From Alteromonas naphthalenivorans (lineage in GTDB: Bacteria > Pseudomonadota > Gammaproteobacteria > Enterobacterales > Alteromonadaceae), in NCBI RefSeq assembly GCF_000213655.1, contig NC_015554.1, forward strand, positions 124,001-188,000: a DNA stretch of 64,000 nucleotides, written 5' to 3'. The notes under the pieces were generated by a model. The model ran no database searches. It had not been told where the DNA came from and was given only the letters and a program-made list of their open reading frames with translations. Positions 1 to 8,708 of the stretch are shown piece after piece. The position numbers and the translations under genes were made by a program. Within the stretch, counting starts at the first letter, position 1; every line of letters begins with the position of its first letter.

Positions 1-907
1 GATAACGTAATGGCAACGAACGGTGGGGCGTTTTCACAAAGTAAAGAGGTTCGGCAACATCGTTTGTGGCGGGGTATATCGTTAAACTTTCAGTGGCGTT
101 GGTAAAGCTATCAAGTACTTTAATGGGCAGTACGGTAAAGCCCAGCCCTTTGCTTACGGGTAATAAAATTTGAGACAGCTGATTAATGTAACCACGCTTT
201 GGCAACCGACTAGGATCTAATTGCATTAGGGCCTGCTCGCCCGAGTGGCTAAAGTAAAGTTTTAGGTAGTGCATGGCGTCGGGGTGGTTAATTAACCCAA
301 GCGATAGCAAGATATCGGCAATGTCTTTCTCTTGGCTACTTCTAGCATTATCAGCACTATTATCAGCACTATTCGTACTTAAATTACCAAGAGCACCTTT
401 GGGCAATATAAGCCCCAAAGATTCGCTACCGATCTTTTCAGACGAAAACAATTCTTCATCCGGTTGTTGCGTGACGATGCCTAATTCTAGAGTAGATGCG
501 TGAATGCTATTGAGGATGGTTCGGTTGGGCGCAACTTCTAAATGTATACTCAAACTCGGATGGGCAACCTGTAGCTCAACAAGTACAGGGTACAAACGCT
601 GAGCCAACGCACCCGAGCAACCAATTAAACACTTTCCTTCGTAGGGCGCATCAAACTTTAAGCTTTCTATGAGTGCCTGTTCATGCTTACTCAAGCTTTG
701 CGCATAGTCGTAAACCCGTTGCCCTTGTTCAGTTAACTCTACACCTTTACCCAAGCGAATGAGCAACTCACAGCCACAGGCTACTTCCAACTTTTTTATG
801 TGTTGGCTCACACCGGGCTGCGTCATAAATCGTTGTTCTGCGGTACGGGTAAAATTCCCCGTTTCTACTAGCACTTTGAACGTATCAAGCCACTGTGGAT
901 TTAGCAT
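1..907 (-). CDS. LysR-family transcriptional regulator (3' end outside window)
   Basis: The reverse frame is open from an ATG at 907 to the left edge, giving about 302 codons of a family that usually has about 300, so only the last few residues should be missing. The N-terminus has the LysR winged-helix pattern (W-L-D-T-F, then F-T-R-T-A-E and the recognition helix T-Q-P-G-V-S-Q-H-I-K-K-L-E). The rest fits the periplasmic-binding-like effector domain and ends in a typical F-V-K-T-P-H-R-S-L-P-L-R stretch. A 12-bp DNA duplication near 350-373 adds a repeated S-A-D-N to a poorly conserved loop. It is divergent from a VOC-family gene 99 bp away with a palindrome between them, so it probably controls that gene and itself. 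The inducer is not evident. Confidence 0.9.
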   Translation of the reverse strand, partial: MLNPQWLDTFKVLVETGNFTRTAEQRFMTQPGVSQHIKKLEVACGCELLIRLGKGVELTEQGQRVYDYAQSLSKHEQALIESLKFDAPYEGKCLIGCSGALAQRLYPVLVELQVAHPSLSIHLEVAPNRTILNSIHASTLELGIVTQQPDEELFSSEKIGSESLGLILPKGALGNLSTNSADNSADNARSSQEKDIADILLSLGLINHPDAMHYLKLYFSHSGEQALMQLDPSRLPKRGYINQLSQILLPVSKGLGFTVLPIKVLDSFTNATESLTIYPATNDVAEPLYFVKTPHRSLPLRY

Positions 908-918
908 GGTATAAATTA

Positions 919-949
919 AAATTATGGATTTGAGAATTAATCATAATTT
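919..949. promoter_or_regulatory. Palindrome between the LysR gene and the VOC gene, candidate LysR operator
   Basis: AAATTATG at 919-926 is repeated as its exact complement CATAATTT at 942-949, with 15 bases between. It lies 12-42 bp upstream of the LysR start codon and 58-88 bp upstream of the VOC start. This is where LysR regulators usually bind to repress themselves and activate a divergent target. The role is inferred from position and symmetry. Confidence 0.5.
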
Positions 950-1006
950 CTAGTGTTTGCTTTGTCTAGTTAATATACGTGCATACTTTACTCCGAGGAG
1001 ATAACG

Positions 1007-1522
1007 ATGACTGAAGCAGTTAACACCCCTTATCCACGTACATTTTCGCACATTGGTATTTCGGTTCCAGACCTTGATGCCGCAGTTAAATTTTACACTG
1101 AAGTACTAGGCTGGTACTTAATTATGAAGCCCACTGAGATTGTTGAAGATGATTCAGCCATTGGCGAGATGTGTACCGACGTATTTGGTGCAGGTTGGGA
1201 TAAATTCCGTATTGCTCACCTTTCAACGGGCGACCGTGTGGGTGTAGAAATTTTCGAGTTTAAAAATCAGGAAAACCCTGAAAATAACTTCGAATACTGG
1301 AAAACGGGCGTGTTCCATTTCTGTGTTCAAGACCCTGACGTTGAAGGCTTGGCAGAAAAAATTGTAGAAGCCGGTGGTAAAAAGCGCATGAAAGCACCGC
1401 GTTACTATTACCCAGGCGAGAAGCCTTACCGCATGATTTACATGGAAGACCCGTTTGGCAACATTTTAGAAATTTATAGCCACAGCTATGAACTTCATTA
1501 TGCCAGCGGTGCCTATCAATAG
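1007..1522 (+). CDS. VOC-family (glyoxalase/dioxygenase-like) protein
   Basis: A 171-residue protein with the vicinal-oxygen-chelate fold pattern. It opens with F-S-H-I-G-I-S-V-P-D-L-D (first metal-ligand His) followed by F-Y-T-E-V-L-G-W, has a central V-F-H-F-C-V-Q-D-P (second His) and ends with Y-M-E-D-P-F-G-N-I-L-E-I-Y (Glu ligand). Such enzymes bind a divalent metal and act on small ligands, for example as lactoylglutathione lyases, ring-cleaving dioxygenases or resistance proteins. The substrate cannot be told from sequence. The ATG has a good ribosome site (GAGGAG about 8 bases upstream). The divergent LysR gene suggests induction by a small molecule, perhaps the substrate itself. Confidence 0.85.
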   Translation: MTEAVNTPYPRTFSHIGISVPDLDAAVKFYTEVLGWYLIMKPTEIVEDDSAIGEMCTDVFGAGWDKFRIAHLSTGDRVGVEIFEFKNQENPENNFEYWKTGVFHFCVQDPDVEGLAEKIVEAGGKKRMKAPRYYYPGEKPYRMIYMEDPFGNILEIYSHSYELHYASGAYQ

Positions 1523-1577
1523 GTAAAGAAGGCAATAGGTAAAGAAGGCAATAGATAAAGAAGCACAATAGGTAAAG
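1517..1577. repeat. Short tandem repeat, 16-bp unit, about 3.7 copies
   Basis: The unit CAATAGGTAAAGAAGG occurs at 1517-1532 and exactly again at 1533-1548, then as a diverged 17-bp copy at 1549-1565 and a partial copy at 1566-1577. The first copy contains the VOC stop codon, so the array grew from the end of the gene. The last copy runs into the terminator stem. It looks like slippage; no function is evident. Confidence 0.75.
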
Positions 1578-1600
1578 GCGAGTGGCTCACTCGCCTTTTT
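1576..1600 (+). terminator. Rho-independent terminator after the VOC gene
   Basis: AGGCGAGTG (1576-1584), a 3-base loop and CACTCGCCT (1588-1596) form a perfect 9-bp stem followed by a T run. It ends transcription from the left and could also slow the converging minus-strand gene at 1642. Confidence 0.85.
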
Positions 1601-1641
1601 AATGGGCAGGAAAGCTACCGTATTGGTACTTCTATTAGCAC

Positions 1642-2283
1642 TTAACCCCATTGCCCCGCAACATAAGGGTTGCTGGCTTTTTCTTTTGCTACCGTGGTGG
1701 TAGGGCCATGACCAGGATAAATCTCCATATCGTCAGGCAGCGTTAAAATATTCGCGTTTATTGAATCGATTAGCTGTTGATGATTTCCCTGAGGGAAATC
1801 AGTGCGCCCAATCGAGCCTGCAAAAATCACATCACCTACAATAACCTTGTTACTCGTTCGCTCCACCAGAACCACATGGCCAGGGGTATGTCCCGGACAG
1901 TGCAGCACCTCAAGCGTTAGCTCGCCAACTGAAATGGTATCTTTGTCATTTAACCATTGGTTAGGCACAAAGGGCGTGGCAGGTGGAAAGCCAAACATTT
2001 GGCTTTGCTGCATAAGGGCATCTAGCCAAAACTTGTCCCCCAGATGTGGCCCTATTATCGGCACATCGTAATGTTTAGCCAGTTCGACGGTGCCACCTAC
2101 ATGGTCTAAATGACCGTGGGTAAGAATGATTTTTTCAATAGTGACCTGATTATCCGACGCCGCGCCGATAAGTTTCTGTATATCTCCGCCAGGGTCAACA
2201 AATGCCCCCTGTTTACTACCTGCGTCCCAAATAAGCGAACAGTTTTGAGCAAATGGCGTAACCGGTATAATAACAATTTCCAA
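1642..2283 (-). CDS. MBL-fold hydrolase, YcbL/glyoxalase II-like
   Basis: A 213-residue metallo-beta-lactamase-fold protein with the di-metal signature T-H-G-H-L-D-H-V-G-G, later metal ligands in C-P-G-H-T-P-G-H, V-G-D-V-I-F and Y-P-G-H-G-P. Length and motifs match the short YcbL subgroup of glyoxalase II-like thioesterases, which hydrolyse S-lactoylglutathione or similar thioesters in the cytoplasm. Three in-frame TTG codons are possible starts. I chose the one at 2283 because GGGAGG lies 7 bases upstream and the protein then begins M-E-I-V-I-I-P-V, as in relatives. Starts at 2301 or 2298 would add 5-6 residues. It follows the amidohydrolase gene closely and is probably cotranscribed with it. 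Confidence 0.88.
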   Translation of the reverse strand: MEIVIIPVTPFAQNCSLIWDAGSKQGAFVDPGGDIQKLIGAASDNQVTIEKIILTHGHLDHVGGTVELAKHYDVPIIGPHLGDKFWLDALMQQSQMFGFPPATPFVPNQWLNDKDTISVGELTLEVLHCPGHTPGHVVLVERTSNKVIVGDVIFAGSIGRTDFPQGNHQQLIDSINANILTLPDDMEIYPGHGPTTTVAKEKASNPYVAGQWG

Positions 2284-2304
2284 TGTGCTGCCTCCCAACA
2301 ACGG

Positions 2305-4041
2305 CTATTTCGAAAACACTTGTTTGCCTGCTATGTAGGTAGCATGCACTTGGGTTTTCCAAATATCTTTTTTATCAATGGTGAAGATATCTTGATCAAC
2401 CAGAATAAAATCAGCCCATTTGCCCGGTGTAAGGGTGCCAAGTGTATCTTCCATATGTCCCGCGTAAGCGGCATCTAATGTAAAGCCTTTAAAGGCTTGC
2501 TCAATAGTAAGCGCTTCGTGTGCATACCAGCCTTTCACCGGTTGATTGTCTCTGTCTTGACGGGTTACCGCAGCGTGCAAACCATAAAATGGGTTTGCCA
2601 ATTCGACAGGAAAATCTGAGCCTAATGGCAAAGGAATGCCTGATTCAAGTAAAGTTTGCCACGCATAAGCACCTTCCATTCTGTCTTTTCCGATACGATC
2701 TTCAGCCATATTTTTATCGCTGGTGGCATGTGTTGGTTGCATGGATGGCAATACATCTAACTCGGCAAAACGAGCGAGATCTTCAGGCGCGATAACTTGC
2801 GCATGTTCTATTCGGTTACGTAATTCACTACCGCCAATAGCAGCAAATGTTTTTTCAAATTCATTAAGCGCAACATGATTCGCTTTGTCGCCAATAGCGT
2901 GGTAATTCAATTGAAACCCAGCACCGATGACCGACGTAAATAACGGCGTCATGTCCTCAGGTTGAGTGAGTAATAAACCATGCTGGTGGGGAGCGTCAGA
3001 GTAGGGAGCTAATAAGGCTGCGCCTCTACTGCCAAGGGCTCCGTCACCGTAAGCTTTGACTGAACGAATGTACAAATAATCGTTAGCGTCCCGTATTGGC
3101 CCTTTTCCAAGTAGTTTACTTAAGTCAGGGTCAGTGGCGCTTATCATGGCGTATATTCGAATGGGTAATTCAGCTTGAACTGCTTGTTTAATATAGAAGT
3201 CGTACACACCACGTCCGACACCCGCATCATGCATCGACGTGATACCATTTGATAGTAAGTGCTTACCTGCGGCATCAAGTTGGCGTTTATAAACCGCATT
3301 GCTCTGTGTTGGTACATAGGGTTCGACTAATGCCATGGCATTGTCAATTAATACCCCAGTTGGCTCGCCGTTGGCATCTTTAACTATCTCACCGCCCACC
3401 GGCGTGGGGGTGTCTTTGGTAATACCCGCCAAGGTGAGGGTTTTGGTATTAGCCCAACCCGCATGGCGATCTACACGAGTTAGCCATACCGGCCGGTCGG
3501 ACACTTTTTTATCCAAATCAGCACTGGTGGGAAAGGCTCTATCAGACCATAATTCTTGGTTCCACCCTCGGCCAGTAATCCATGGTTGCGTGCTATTCGC
3601 CAGTGCATATTCTGCTACGCTATCAGCGGCATTGGCAGCACTGGTACTTTCACGTAAATTAACTTCAAGTAGGTTGGCACCTAAGCCCAATAAATGCCCG
3701 TGCGCATCAATAAGCCCCGGCAACATTACGCGGCCTTTACCATCAATGGTGTTGGTAATATTTAACGTTTGAGCAGTGGTCTCATCTGCTTTTATATCGA
3801 GAGAAAGCACTTTGCCTTCGTCTATAAGAATCGATGTGAACGATACTAGCTCAGCATCTTCATTCAGCGTGTAACCTTTTACGTTGGTAAAAAGTGTTGC
3901 TGCACACGCGACACCCGATAGTGTGGCTATAGCAAGCGCGCCACCGAATTTAAGAATGAAGCGTTTAATGCCGTATCTGTTACTTTGATTAGGGGTAATT
4001 CCACTTACTCTTTCTGTTGTATTAACGTGCATTTTTAGCAT
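2305..4041 (-). CDS. Exported amidohydrolase, YtcJ-like (amidohydrolase 3 family)
   Basis: A 578-residue protein of the metal-dependent amidohydrolase superfamily. The metal-binding H-x-H is in L-I-D-A-H-G-H-L-L-G; further conserved segments are the late D-F-P-V-E and the closing L-T-P-G-K-W-A-D-F-I-L-V-D. A hydrophobic segment at residues 33-48 ending A-C-A before A-T-L-F looks like a signal peptide with a long basic leader, so the protein is probably periplasmic. The ATG at 4041 has GGAAGAA about 7 bases upstream. Only 2 bp separate it from the dehydratase-like gene, so the two are an operon with the MBL gene. The substrate is unknown; relatives hydrolyse amide or formamide bonds. Confidence 0.88.
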   Translation of the reverse strand: MLKMHVNTTERVSGITPNQSNRYGIKRFILKFGGALAIATLSGVACAATLFTNVKGYTLNEDAELVSFTSILIDEGKVLSLDIKADETTAQTLNITNTIDGKGRVMLPGLIDAHGHLLGLGANLLEVNLRESTSAANAADSVAEYALANSTQPWITGRGWNQELWSDRAFPTSADLDKKVSDRPVWLTRVDRHAGWANTKTLTLAGITKDTPTPVGGEIVKDANGEPTGVLIDNAMALVEPYVPTQSNAVYKRQLDAAGKHLLSNGITSMHDAGVGRGVYDFYIKQAVQAELPIRIYAMISATDPDLSKLLGKGPIRDANDYLYIRSVKAYGDGALGSRGAALLAPYSDAPHQHGLLLTQPEDMTPLFTSVIGAGFQLNYHAIGDKANHVALNEFEKTFAAIGGSELRNRIEHAQVIAPEDLARFAELDVLPSMQPTHATSDKNMAEDRIGKDRMEGAYAWQTLLESGIPLPLGSDFPVELANPFYGLHAAVTRQDRDNQPVKGWYAHEALTIEQAFKGFTLDAAYAGHMEDTLGTLTPGKWADFILVDQDIFTIDKKDIWKTQVHATYIAGKQVFSK

Positions 4042-4043
4042 GC

Positions 4044-5057
4044 TTATTCTTCCATGTTAATAATAGGGGGTTGTAGTAAAAAGTCGCGCTGCCAAATTTC
4101 GGCCATAGAGGCTTGGCTTATATTGCCGCCTGATAGCATAACCAATGCCGTTTGCCCTGGTGGCGTGTTAGCAGCCCAAGCAGCAACGGCTGCCATACTC
4201 ATGGCACAAGTGGGCTCTATATGGAGTTTTAATAGGTGCTGTAGCCATTGCGTCCAATAGGCTATTTGTAGTTCATCCACTTCGTAAAAATCATCAAGCG
4301 CTTGTAATAGCGGAAAGGTTACATTGCCAACCGAGGGCGTTGCTGCGCCGTCGGCAAGGGTTACTGGCGGCGCATCAAGGGCTACTATTTCGCCTTGCTG
4401 TAATGACTGAGATGCATCGTTGGCAGCCAGTGGTTCAGCTCCAATCACTAACGCATCGGGTTGTAACGCACGGGCCGCAAGCAACGTGCCCGATAACAGG
4501 CCACCACCGCCACAAGGTGCAAAGATAGCATCTACCTTTCCTGTATCTTCTAACGCTTCCATGGCCGCGGTGCCTTGACCTGCCACTATGTCTGGATGGT
4601 TGAAAGGTGGGATCCACACAATCCCTTCTTCTTCGGCTGCATTGTCCACGGCGATATCTGCTTCTTGGCGAGTGGGGAACAACTTAAGTGTTGCACCATA
4701 ACTTTCAGTGGCTGCTGCTTTAATCGGAGAAATGGTTTCGCTAGCGAAAATAGTCGCGGGAATGCCATATTTTGAGGCGGCGTATGCCACGGCTTGAGCA
4801 TGATTACCTGAACTATTTGCCACCACCTTTTTAGGTAGTTCACCACCTTCATCTAAGTGGGCCAAGAAATTTAGTGCGCCGCGAAGCTTAAACGCGCCTA
4901 TGGTTTGAAGGCACTCAGCTTTGAATAAAATACGGTGTCCCATCCACTTATTTAACAAGCTCGATTCCATAATGGGCGTACGCTTTACGTGGTCTTTTAT
5001 TCTGCCATACGCTTGTACAACGTCGGAGTAGGAGAGTTGGGTTTCGCTTGAGTGCAT
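4044..5057 (-). CDS. Threonine/serine dehydratase-like PLP enzyme
   Basis: A 337-residue fold-type II pyridoxal-phosphate enzyme. The PLP lysine is in G-A-F-K-L-R-G-A, the substrate loop is S-S-G-N-H-A-Q-A, and the phosphate-binding loop is C-G-G-G-G-L-L-S-G. The length fits a catalytic domain without the C-terminal ACT domain of biosynthetic IlvA, so a catabolic threonine dehydratase, hydroxyaspartate ammonia-lyase or serine racemase is more likely. The family is certain, the substrate is not. It is the first gene of a three-gene minus-strand operon and is divergent from the GGDEF-EAL gene at 5215. Confidence 0.88.
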   Translation of the reverse strand: MHSSETQLSYSDVVQAYGRIKDHVKRTPIMESSLLNKWMGHRILFKAECLQTIGAFKLRGALNFLAHLDEGGELPKKVVANSSGNHAQAVAYAASKYGIPATIFASETISPIKAAATESYGATLKLFPTRQEADIAVDNAAEEEGIVWIPPFNHPDIVAGQGTAAMEALEDTGKVDAIFAPCGGGGLLSGTLLAARALQPDALVIGAEPLAANDASQSLQQGEIVALDAPPVTLADGAATPSVGNVTFPLLQALDDFYEVDELQIAYWTQWLQHLLKLHIEPTCAMSMAAVAAWAANTPPGQTALVMLSGGNISQASMAEIWQRDFLLQPPIINMEE

Positions 5058-5214
5058 GAGTAACGCCTTGTATCTGCATGGGAAACACGTTTATCTAAAC
5101 GTAATCATTTATGTGTAAAGTTATACCCTACCACTTAAATATTAAAAGGCCATTTCATAAAATGTTCACAATAGCAGTTTAAAGTCCTTTTCTCTCGAAT
5201 GAGAGGTAATCGAA

Positions 5215-8187
5215 ATGCGCTCAAGATCTACCCACCGTATTTACGGGCTTCCGCTAGTGTTGTTCGTTTTTCTTTCCTTACTTTTTATTTCTGCTGGTGT
5301 TTATCTGGATAAAGAAGATAAGCGCGTAAGAGTTTCAAAAGCCCAGTCAGTGGCAGAGCAGGTAAAAATTAGCTTGGAAGTATTCTCTACCGAACGCATC
5401 CAAGCCGTTCACAATTTAATGCGTAACTGGCCAACCTTTGCGCCCAACCAGGTAGATTGGTTTAATGCGCAAGCAATGTCGTTGATGGGGATGCAGCGCG
5501 GCTATAGTTCGCTAACATTTGCTGATCAGAACGGCGTTATTCAATGGGTTGCTACGCCCTCCCATGGAATGAAAACCCGCTTATCGAACGAACTTATCGG
5601 TCAGCCACTCGCGTCGGTAGGGCTAACTATTCCCGCTCTGGCTGAATCGTTGGCGAGCACATTGGTACATTCGTCAGCAACGGGTCACTACCATATTGTT
5701 GTTGGTCGCTCTATTAGCCCTCAAGAACTTAATCACGGGTACTTATTGGCGGGCTTTGATGCGCAAACTATTTTGGGCGTTATGCTAGGCGAGCTAGAAG
5801 GTCCTCAGTTTAATTTTGCGCTTCGAGACTCGGGGCACACCCTATTTAGCAATGGTGAGTTGGTTAATGATGGAACCGTTATTACTACTGAGCCTTTTTC
5901 ATTTATAGGTCGTCAGTTTTCGCTGTCTATGCAGACCGAAGTGGGGCGTTATAGTGCTGGTGTATTAGTTGCGGTAATAGGGCTTTTCATGTCGGCATTG
6001 GCCAGCTGGATTTTTCATAAGCAAATGAAAGGTGCGGTGCGTCTATCGATTAGTCAAAAGCGCTACCTTACGGCAAGTGAGGCCTCATTAGATGCGTTAG
6101 TTATTTATCGCCCTGCAGGCAATGATTATGAATTAGTTGAAGCAAACCGCTACAGTCGACTTCTATTTCGTGGGGCATGTGCAGAGTTAAGCACTAAAAC
6201 ACTGAAAGCTCAGTTAACGCTGCTAGGCAAAGCTGACCTGTTTGATAGTGTTGTTGCGGTGGCAACAAACAACACGCCCTTTGAAGAGTACGTCGCTATT
6301 AAGGAAAGTAAAATTGCGCCTGAATGGCTTAAGGTACAAGTGGTTAAGGCGGGTGACAATATTGCCTTAACCGCTAGGGATGTCACAGAAAGATTCAAAG
6401 CTCAGCGAGCACTTAAGAATAGCGAAGAGCGCTATAGGAGGCTTGTCGATGGCATGCATAGACACTTCGTTTATACCAAAACTGCTGAGCATAAGTTTAT
6501 TTATGTGAGTGCTGGGATTGAAACTATTTTGGGGTTTACGCCAGACTATTTCATCGAAAAAGAGTCTCGACTGGTAAGGAAAATACCTGATGAGACCTTC
6601 AATATACGAATGAAATCGGGGCAGGGGGTAAAACCCGATCCTTATTTGGTTCACTACACCAGCTGTGAAGGAAAAGAATTGGTACTAGAGTTTTCAGATA
6701 CGCCTATCTTGAATGAGTCTGGTGCCCTAATTGCAGTGGAAGGTATTGCAAAAGATGTAACCAAAGAGCAGGCGCTGCAAGAAGAAGTCGCCTATCAGGC
6801 CAATCATGATCAACTCACAGGTCTACTCAACCGCTATGCTTTTGACAAACAACTCCGTGATATTTTAGAGGCGAATTCAGCCGATACGCCTGATAAAAAT
6901 ACAGACGTGAAAAGAGACAACGTCACTACCATATACCCTTCACTAATCTCGGCTAATACCACTAATCCTGGCGTAATGTGCTTTATTGACATGGACAGGT
7001 TTAAGTTAGTCAACGACAGCTGTGGTCACCCCGCTGGCGATAAGTTACTTCAAGAAGTGTCTACTATATTTCGGCAGCACATTAGCGACAAAGACTTGCT
7101 TGCCCGAATAGGGGGCGACGAATTTTGTATTATTTATCACGAACAGCCTCTCGATAAGGTAAAAATAAAGCTCGATAAGCTGTTAAAGGCTATCTCTACT
7201 TACCGGTTTATGTATGAAGATAAGCTATTTTTCGTTGGGGCGAGCATTGGTGTCATTGAAATAAATCCACAAGAACATAATGCGGCAGAGCTTATCAAGG
7301 CCGCTGACAATGCCTGCTACAAGGCCAAGCATTTAGGACGAAATAGATACTTTGTTTACCATGCTCACGATGCACAACTGAACATGGATAACAGCGAAAA
7401 TGATGTATTACACACCCTGCATAAAGCGCTGCAGTTCGATGGTTTTGAATTATATAGCCAAGCCATTATGCCCCTTAATGGCATAACTGAAGACGATACC
7501 AACGGCCTTGAACACTATGAAATTCTTATACGCTTAACCGGAAGTGATGGCACGCTTATTAGCCCAGGTTTGTTTATACCTCTTGCCGAGCGTCATGGCT
7601 TGATGAACAAAGTGGACTACTGGGTGGTAGACAATACACTAAAGACATTAGAGGCCAATCCACTGCATGTAGACAATGTGGCTAAAGTAGCGATTAACTT
7701 GTCGGGAATTACCCTCGGCGATGAAATCACCTTGTTAAAAATTACCCAGCGGCTTCAAGGTACGACAGTACCACTAGAAAAAATTTGCTTTGAAATCACA
7801 GAAACCACAGCCGTCACTAACTTAAGTGCGGCCAAACATTTTATTTCCACCCTTCGGGAAATAGGGTGCAGCTTTGCCCTCGACGACTTTGGTGCCGGAA
7901 TGTCGTCGTTCACTTACCTTAAAAACTTGGATGTTGATTACGTCAAGATTGACGGTTCCTTCGTTCGAAATATTGTTCACGATCCGATTGATCATGCTAC
8001 AGTTACTGCGATAAATAATATTGCTCACAGTATGGGTAAGCAAACGGTGGCGGAGTTTGTGGTAGATACCGCAACGGCAAATGTACTAAAGGCACTACAG
8101 GTAGACTATGGTCAAGGTTTTGCCTTAGACAAGCCTAAGCCCCTTGCCCATCGCGTACAGTGGCTTACAAAACTCGTGTCTGTTTAG
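5215..8187 (+). CDS. Membrane sensor with PAS, GGDEF and EAL domains (c-di-GMP turnover)
   Basis: A 990-residue inner-membrane signalling protein. A helix at about 11-30 and another at 246-268 enclose a periplasmic CHASE-like sensor domain; two PAS-like segments follow (about 283-395 and 405-520). The GGDEF domain (about 525-720) keeps R-I-G-G-D-E-F at 633-637 and carries an insertion of about 35 residues after N-R-Y-A-F. The EAL domain (735-985) has E-I-L at 769-771 in place of E-A-L but keeps the metal and catalytic residues: N in I-N-L-S-G, E in E-I-T-E-T, D-D-F-G, K in V-K-I-D-G and Q-G in Y-G-Q-G-F. Both cyclase and phosphodiesterase activity are possible; which dominates cannot be told. 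Confidence 0.92.
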   Translation: MRSRSTHRIYGLPLVLFVFLSLLFISAGVYLDKEDKRVRVSKAQSVAEQVKISLEVFSTERIQAVHNLMRNWPTFAPNQVDWFNAQAMSLMGMQRGYSSLTFADQNGVIQWVATPSHGMKTRLSNELIGQPLASVGLTIPALAESLASTLVHSSATGHYHIVVGRSISPQELNHGYLLAGFDAQTILGVMLGELEGPQFNFALRDSGHTLFSNGELVNDGTVITTEPFSFIGRQFSLSMQTEVGRYSAGVLVAVIGLFMSALASWIFHKQMKGAVRLSISQKRYLTASEASLDALVIYRPAGNDYELVEANRYSRLLFRGACAELSTKTLKAQLTLLGKADLFDSVVAVATNNTPFEEYVAIKESKIAPEWLKVQVVKAGDNIALTARDVTERFKAQRALKNSEERYRRLVDGMHRHFVYTKTAEHKFIYVSAGIETILGFTPDYFIEKESRLVRKIPDETFNIRMKSGQGVKPDPYLVHYTSCEGKELVLEFSDTPILNESGALIAVEGIAKDVTKEQALQEEVAYQANHDQLTGLLNRYAFDKQLRDILEANSADTPDKNTDVKRDNVTTIYPSLISANTTNPGVMCFIDMDRFKLVNDSCGHPAGDKLLQEVSTIFRQHISDKDLLARIGGDEFCIIYHEQPLDKVKIKLDKLLKAISTYRFMYEDKLFFVGASIGVIEINPQEHNAAELIKAADNACYKAKHLGRNRYFVYHAHDAQLNMDNSENDVLHTLHKALQFDGFELYSQAIMPLNGITEDDTNGLEHYEILIRLTGSDGTLISPGLFIPLAERHGLMNKVDYWVVDNTLKTLEANPLHVDNVAKVAINLSGITLGDEITLLKITQRLQGTTVPLEKICFEITETTAVTNLSAAKHFISTLREIGCSFALDDFGAGMSSFTYLKNLDVDYVKIDGSFVRNIVHDPIDHATVTAINNIAHSMGKQTVAEFVVDTATANVLKALQVDYGQGFALDKPKPLAHRVQWLTKLVSV

Positions 8188-8196
8188 GAGAATAAA

Positions 8197-8571
8197 ATGG
8201 GCTTATTTGACACCTTGCTAGGTAACGCTAGTGAAACCAGTGCTGAAGCGGTAAATGAAGAACTCTCACCCATATTGGCTGAAAATGAAACCGTCACCGC
8301 AGCATTTAAACTAGTAAGAGATTTAAGCGTATTTACCAATAAGCGACTAATTCTTATTGATAAGCAAGGGCTAACGGGCAGAAAGGTTAACTACCATTCT
8401 ATTCCTTATAAGTCGATTACCCAGTTTGTGGTAGAAACGGCAGGACACTTCGATACCGATGCAGAACTAAAAATATGGTTATCAGGTAAAAGTGACGCTA
8501 TAGAAATTGAGTTAAGTAAAGCATCTGCGCAAGATGTACAGAAAAACTTAGCCAATCAGATGTTTGCTTAA
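8197..8571 (+). CDS. Bacterial PH-domain protein
   Basis: A 124-residue soluble protein. The pattern F-T-N-K-R-L-I-L-I-D-K-Q-G, then S-I-P-Y-K-S-I and a strand-rich second half is that of the bacterial pleckstrin-homology family, which often describes small stress or envelope-associated proteins of unknown activity. It starts 9 bp after the GGDEF-EAL gene with its own ribosome site (AGGAGA), so the two form an operon. That link is the only hint of function. Confidence 0.75.
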   Translation: MGLFDTLLGNASETSAEAVNEELSPILAENETVTAAFKLVRDLSVFTNKRLILIDKQGLTGRKVNYHSIPYKSITQFVVETAGHFDTDAELKIWLSGKSDAIEIELSKASAQDVQKNLANQMFA

Positions 8572-8634
8572 TTCTATATTGATGAACGGCTGGGGTTTCA
8601 CGGCGGTTTGAAATAGAGAAAGTGAAGTATAAAT

Positions 8635-8672
8635 AAAAACGGCGGTGCTTTTAAAAGCCCCGCCGTTTTTTT
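8635..8672. terminator. Bidirectional terminator between convergent genes
   Basis: An A run, ACGGCGG, a self-complementary centre GCTTTTAAAAGC, CCGCCGT and a T run make a long stem with tails on both strands. It serves the PH-domain gene on the left and the peptidase gene on the right. Confidence 0.88.
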
Positions 8673-8708
8673 ATTTACCGTTTTTCTCAACGCCTAAAAT
8701 TTAAAACC

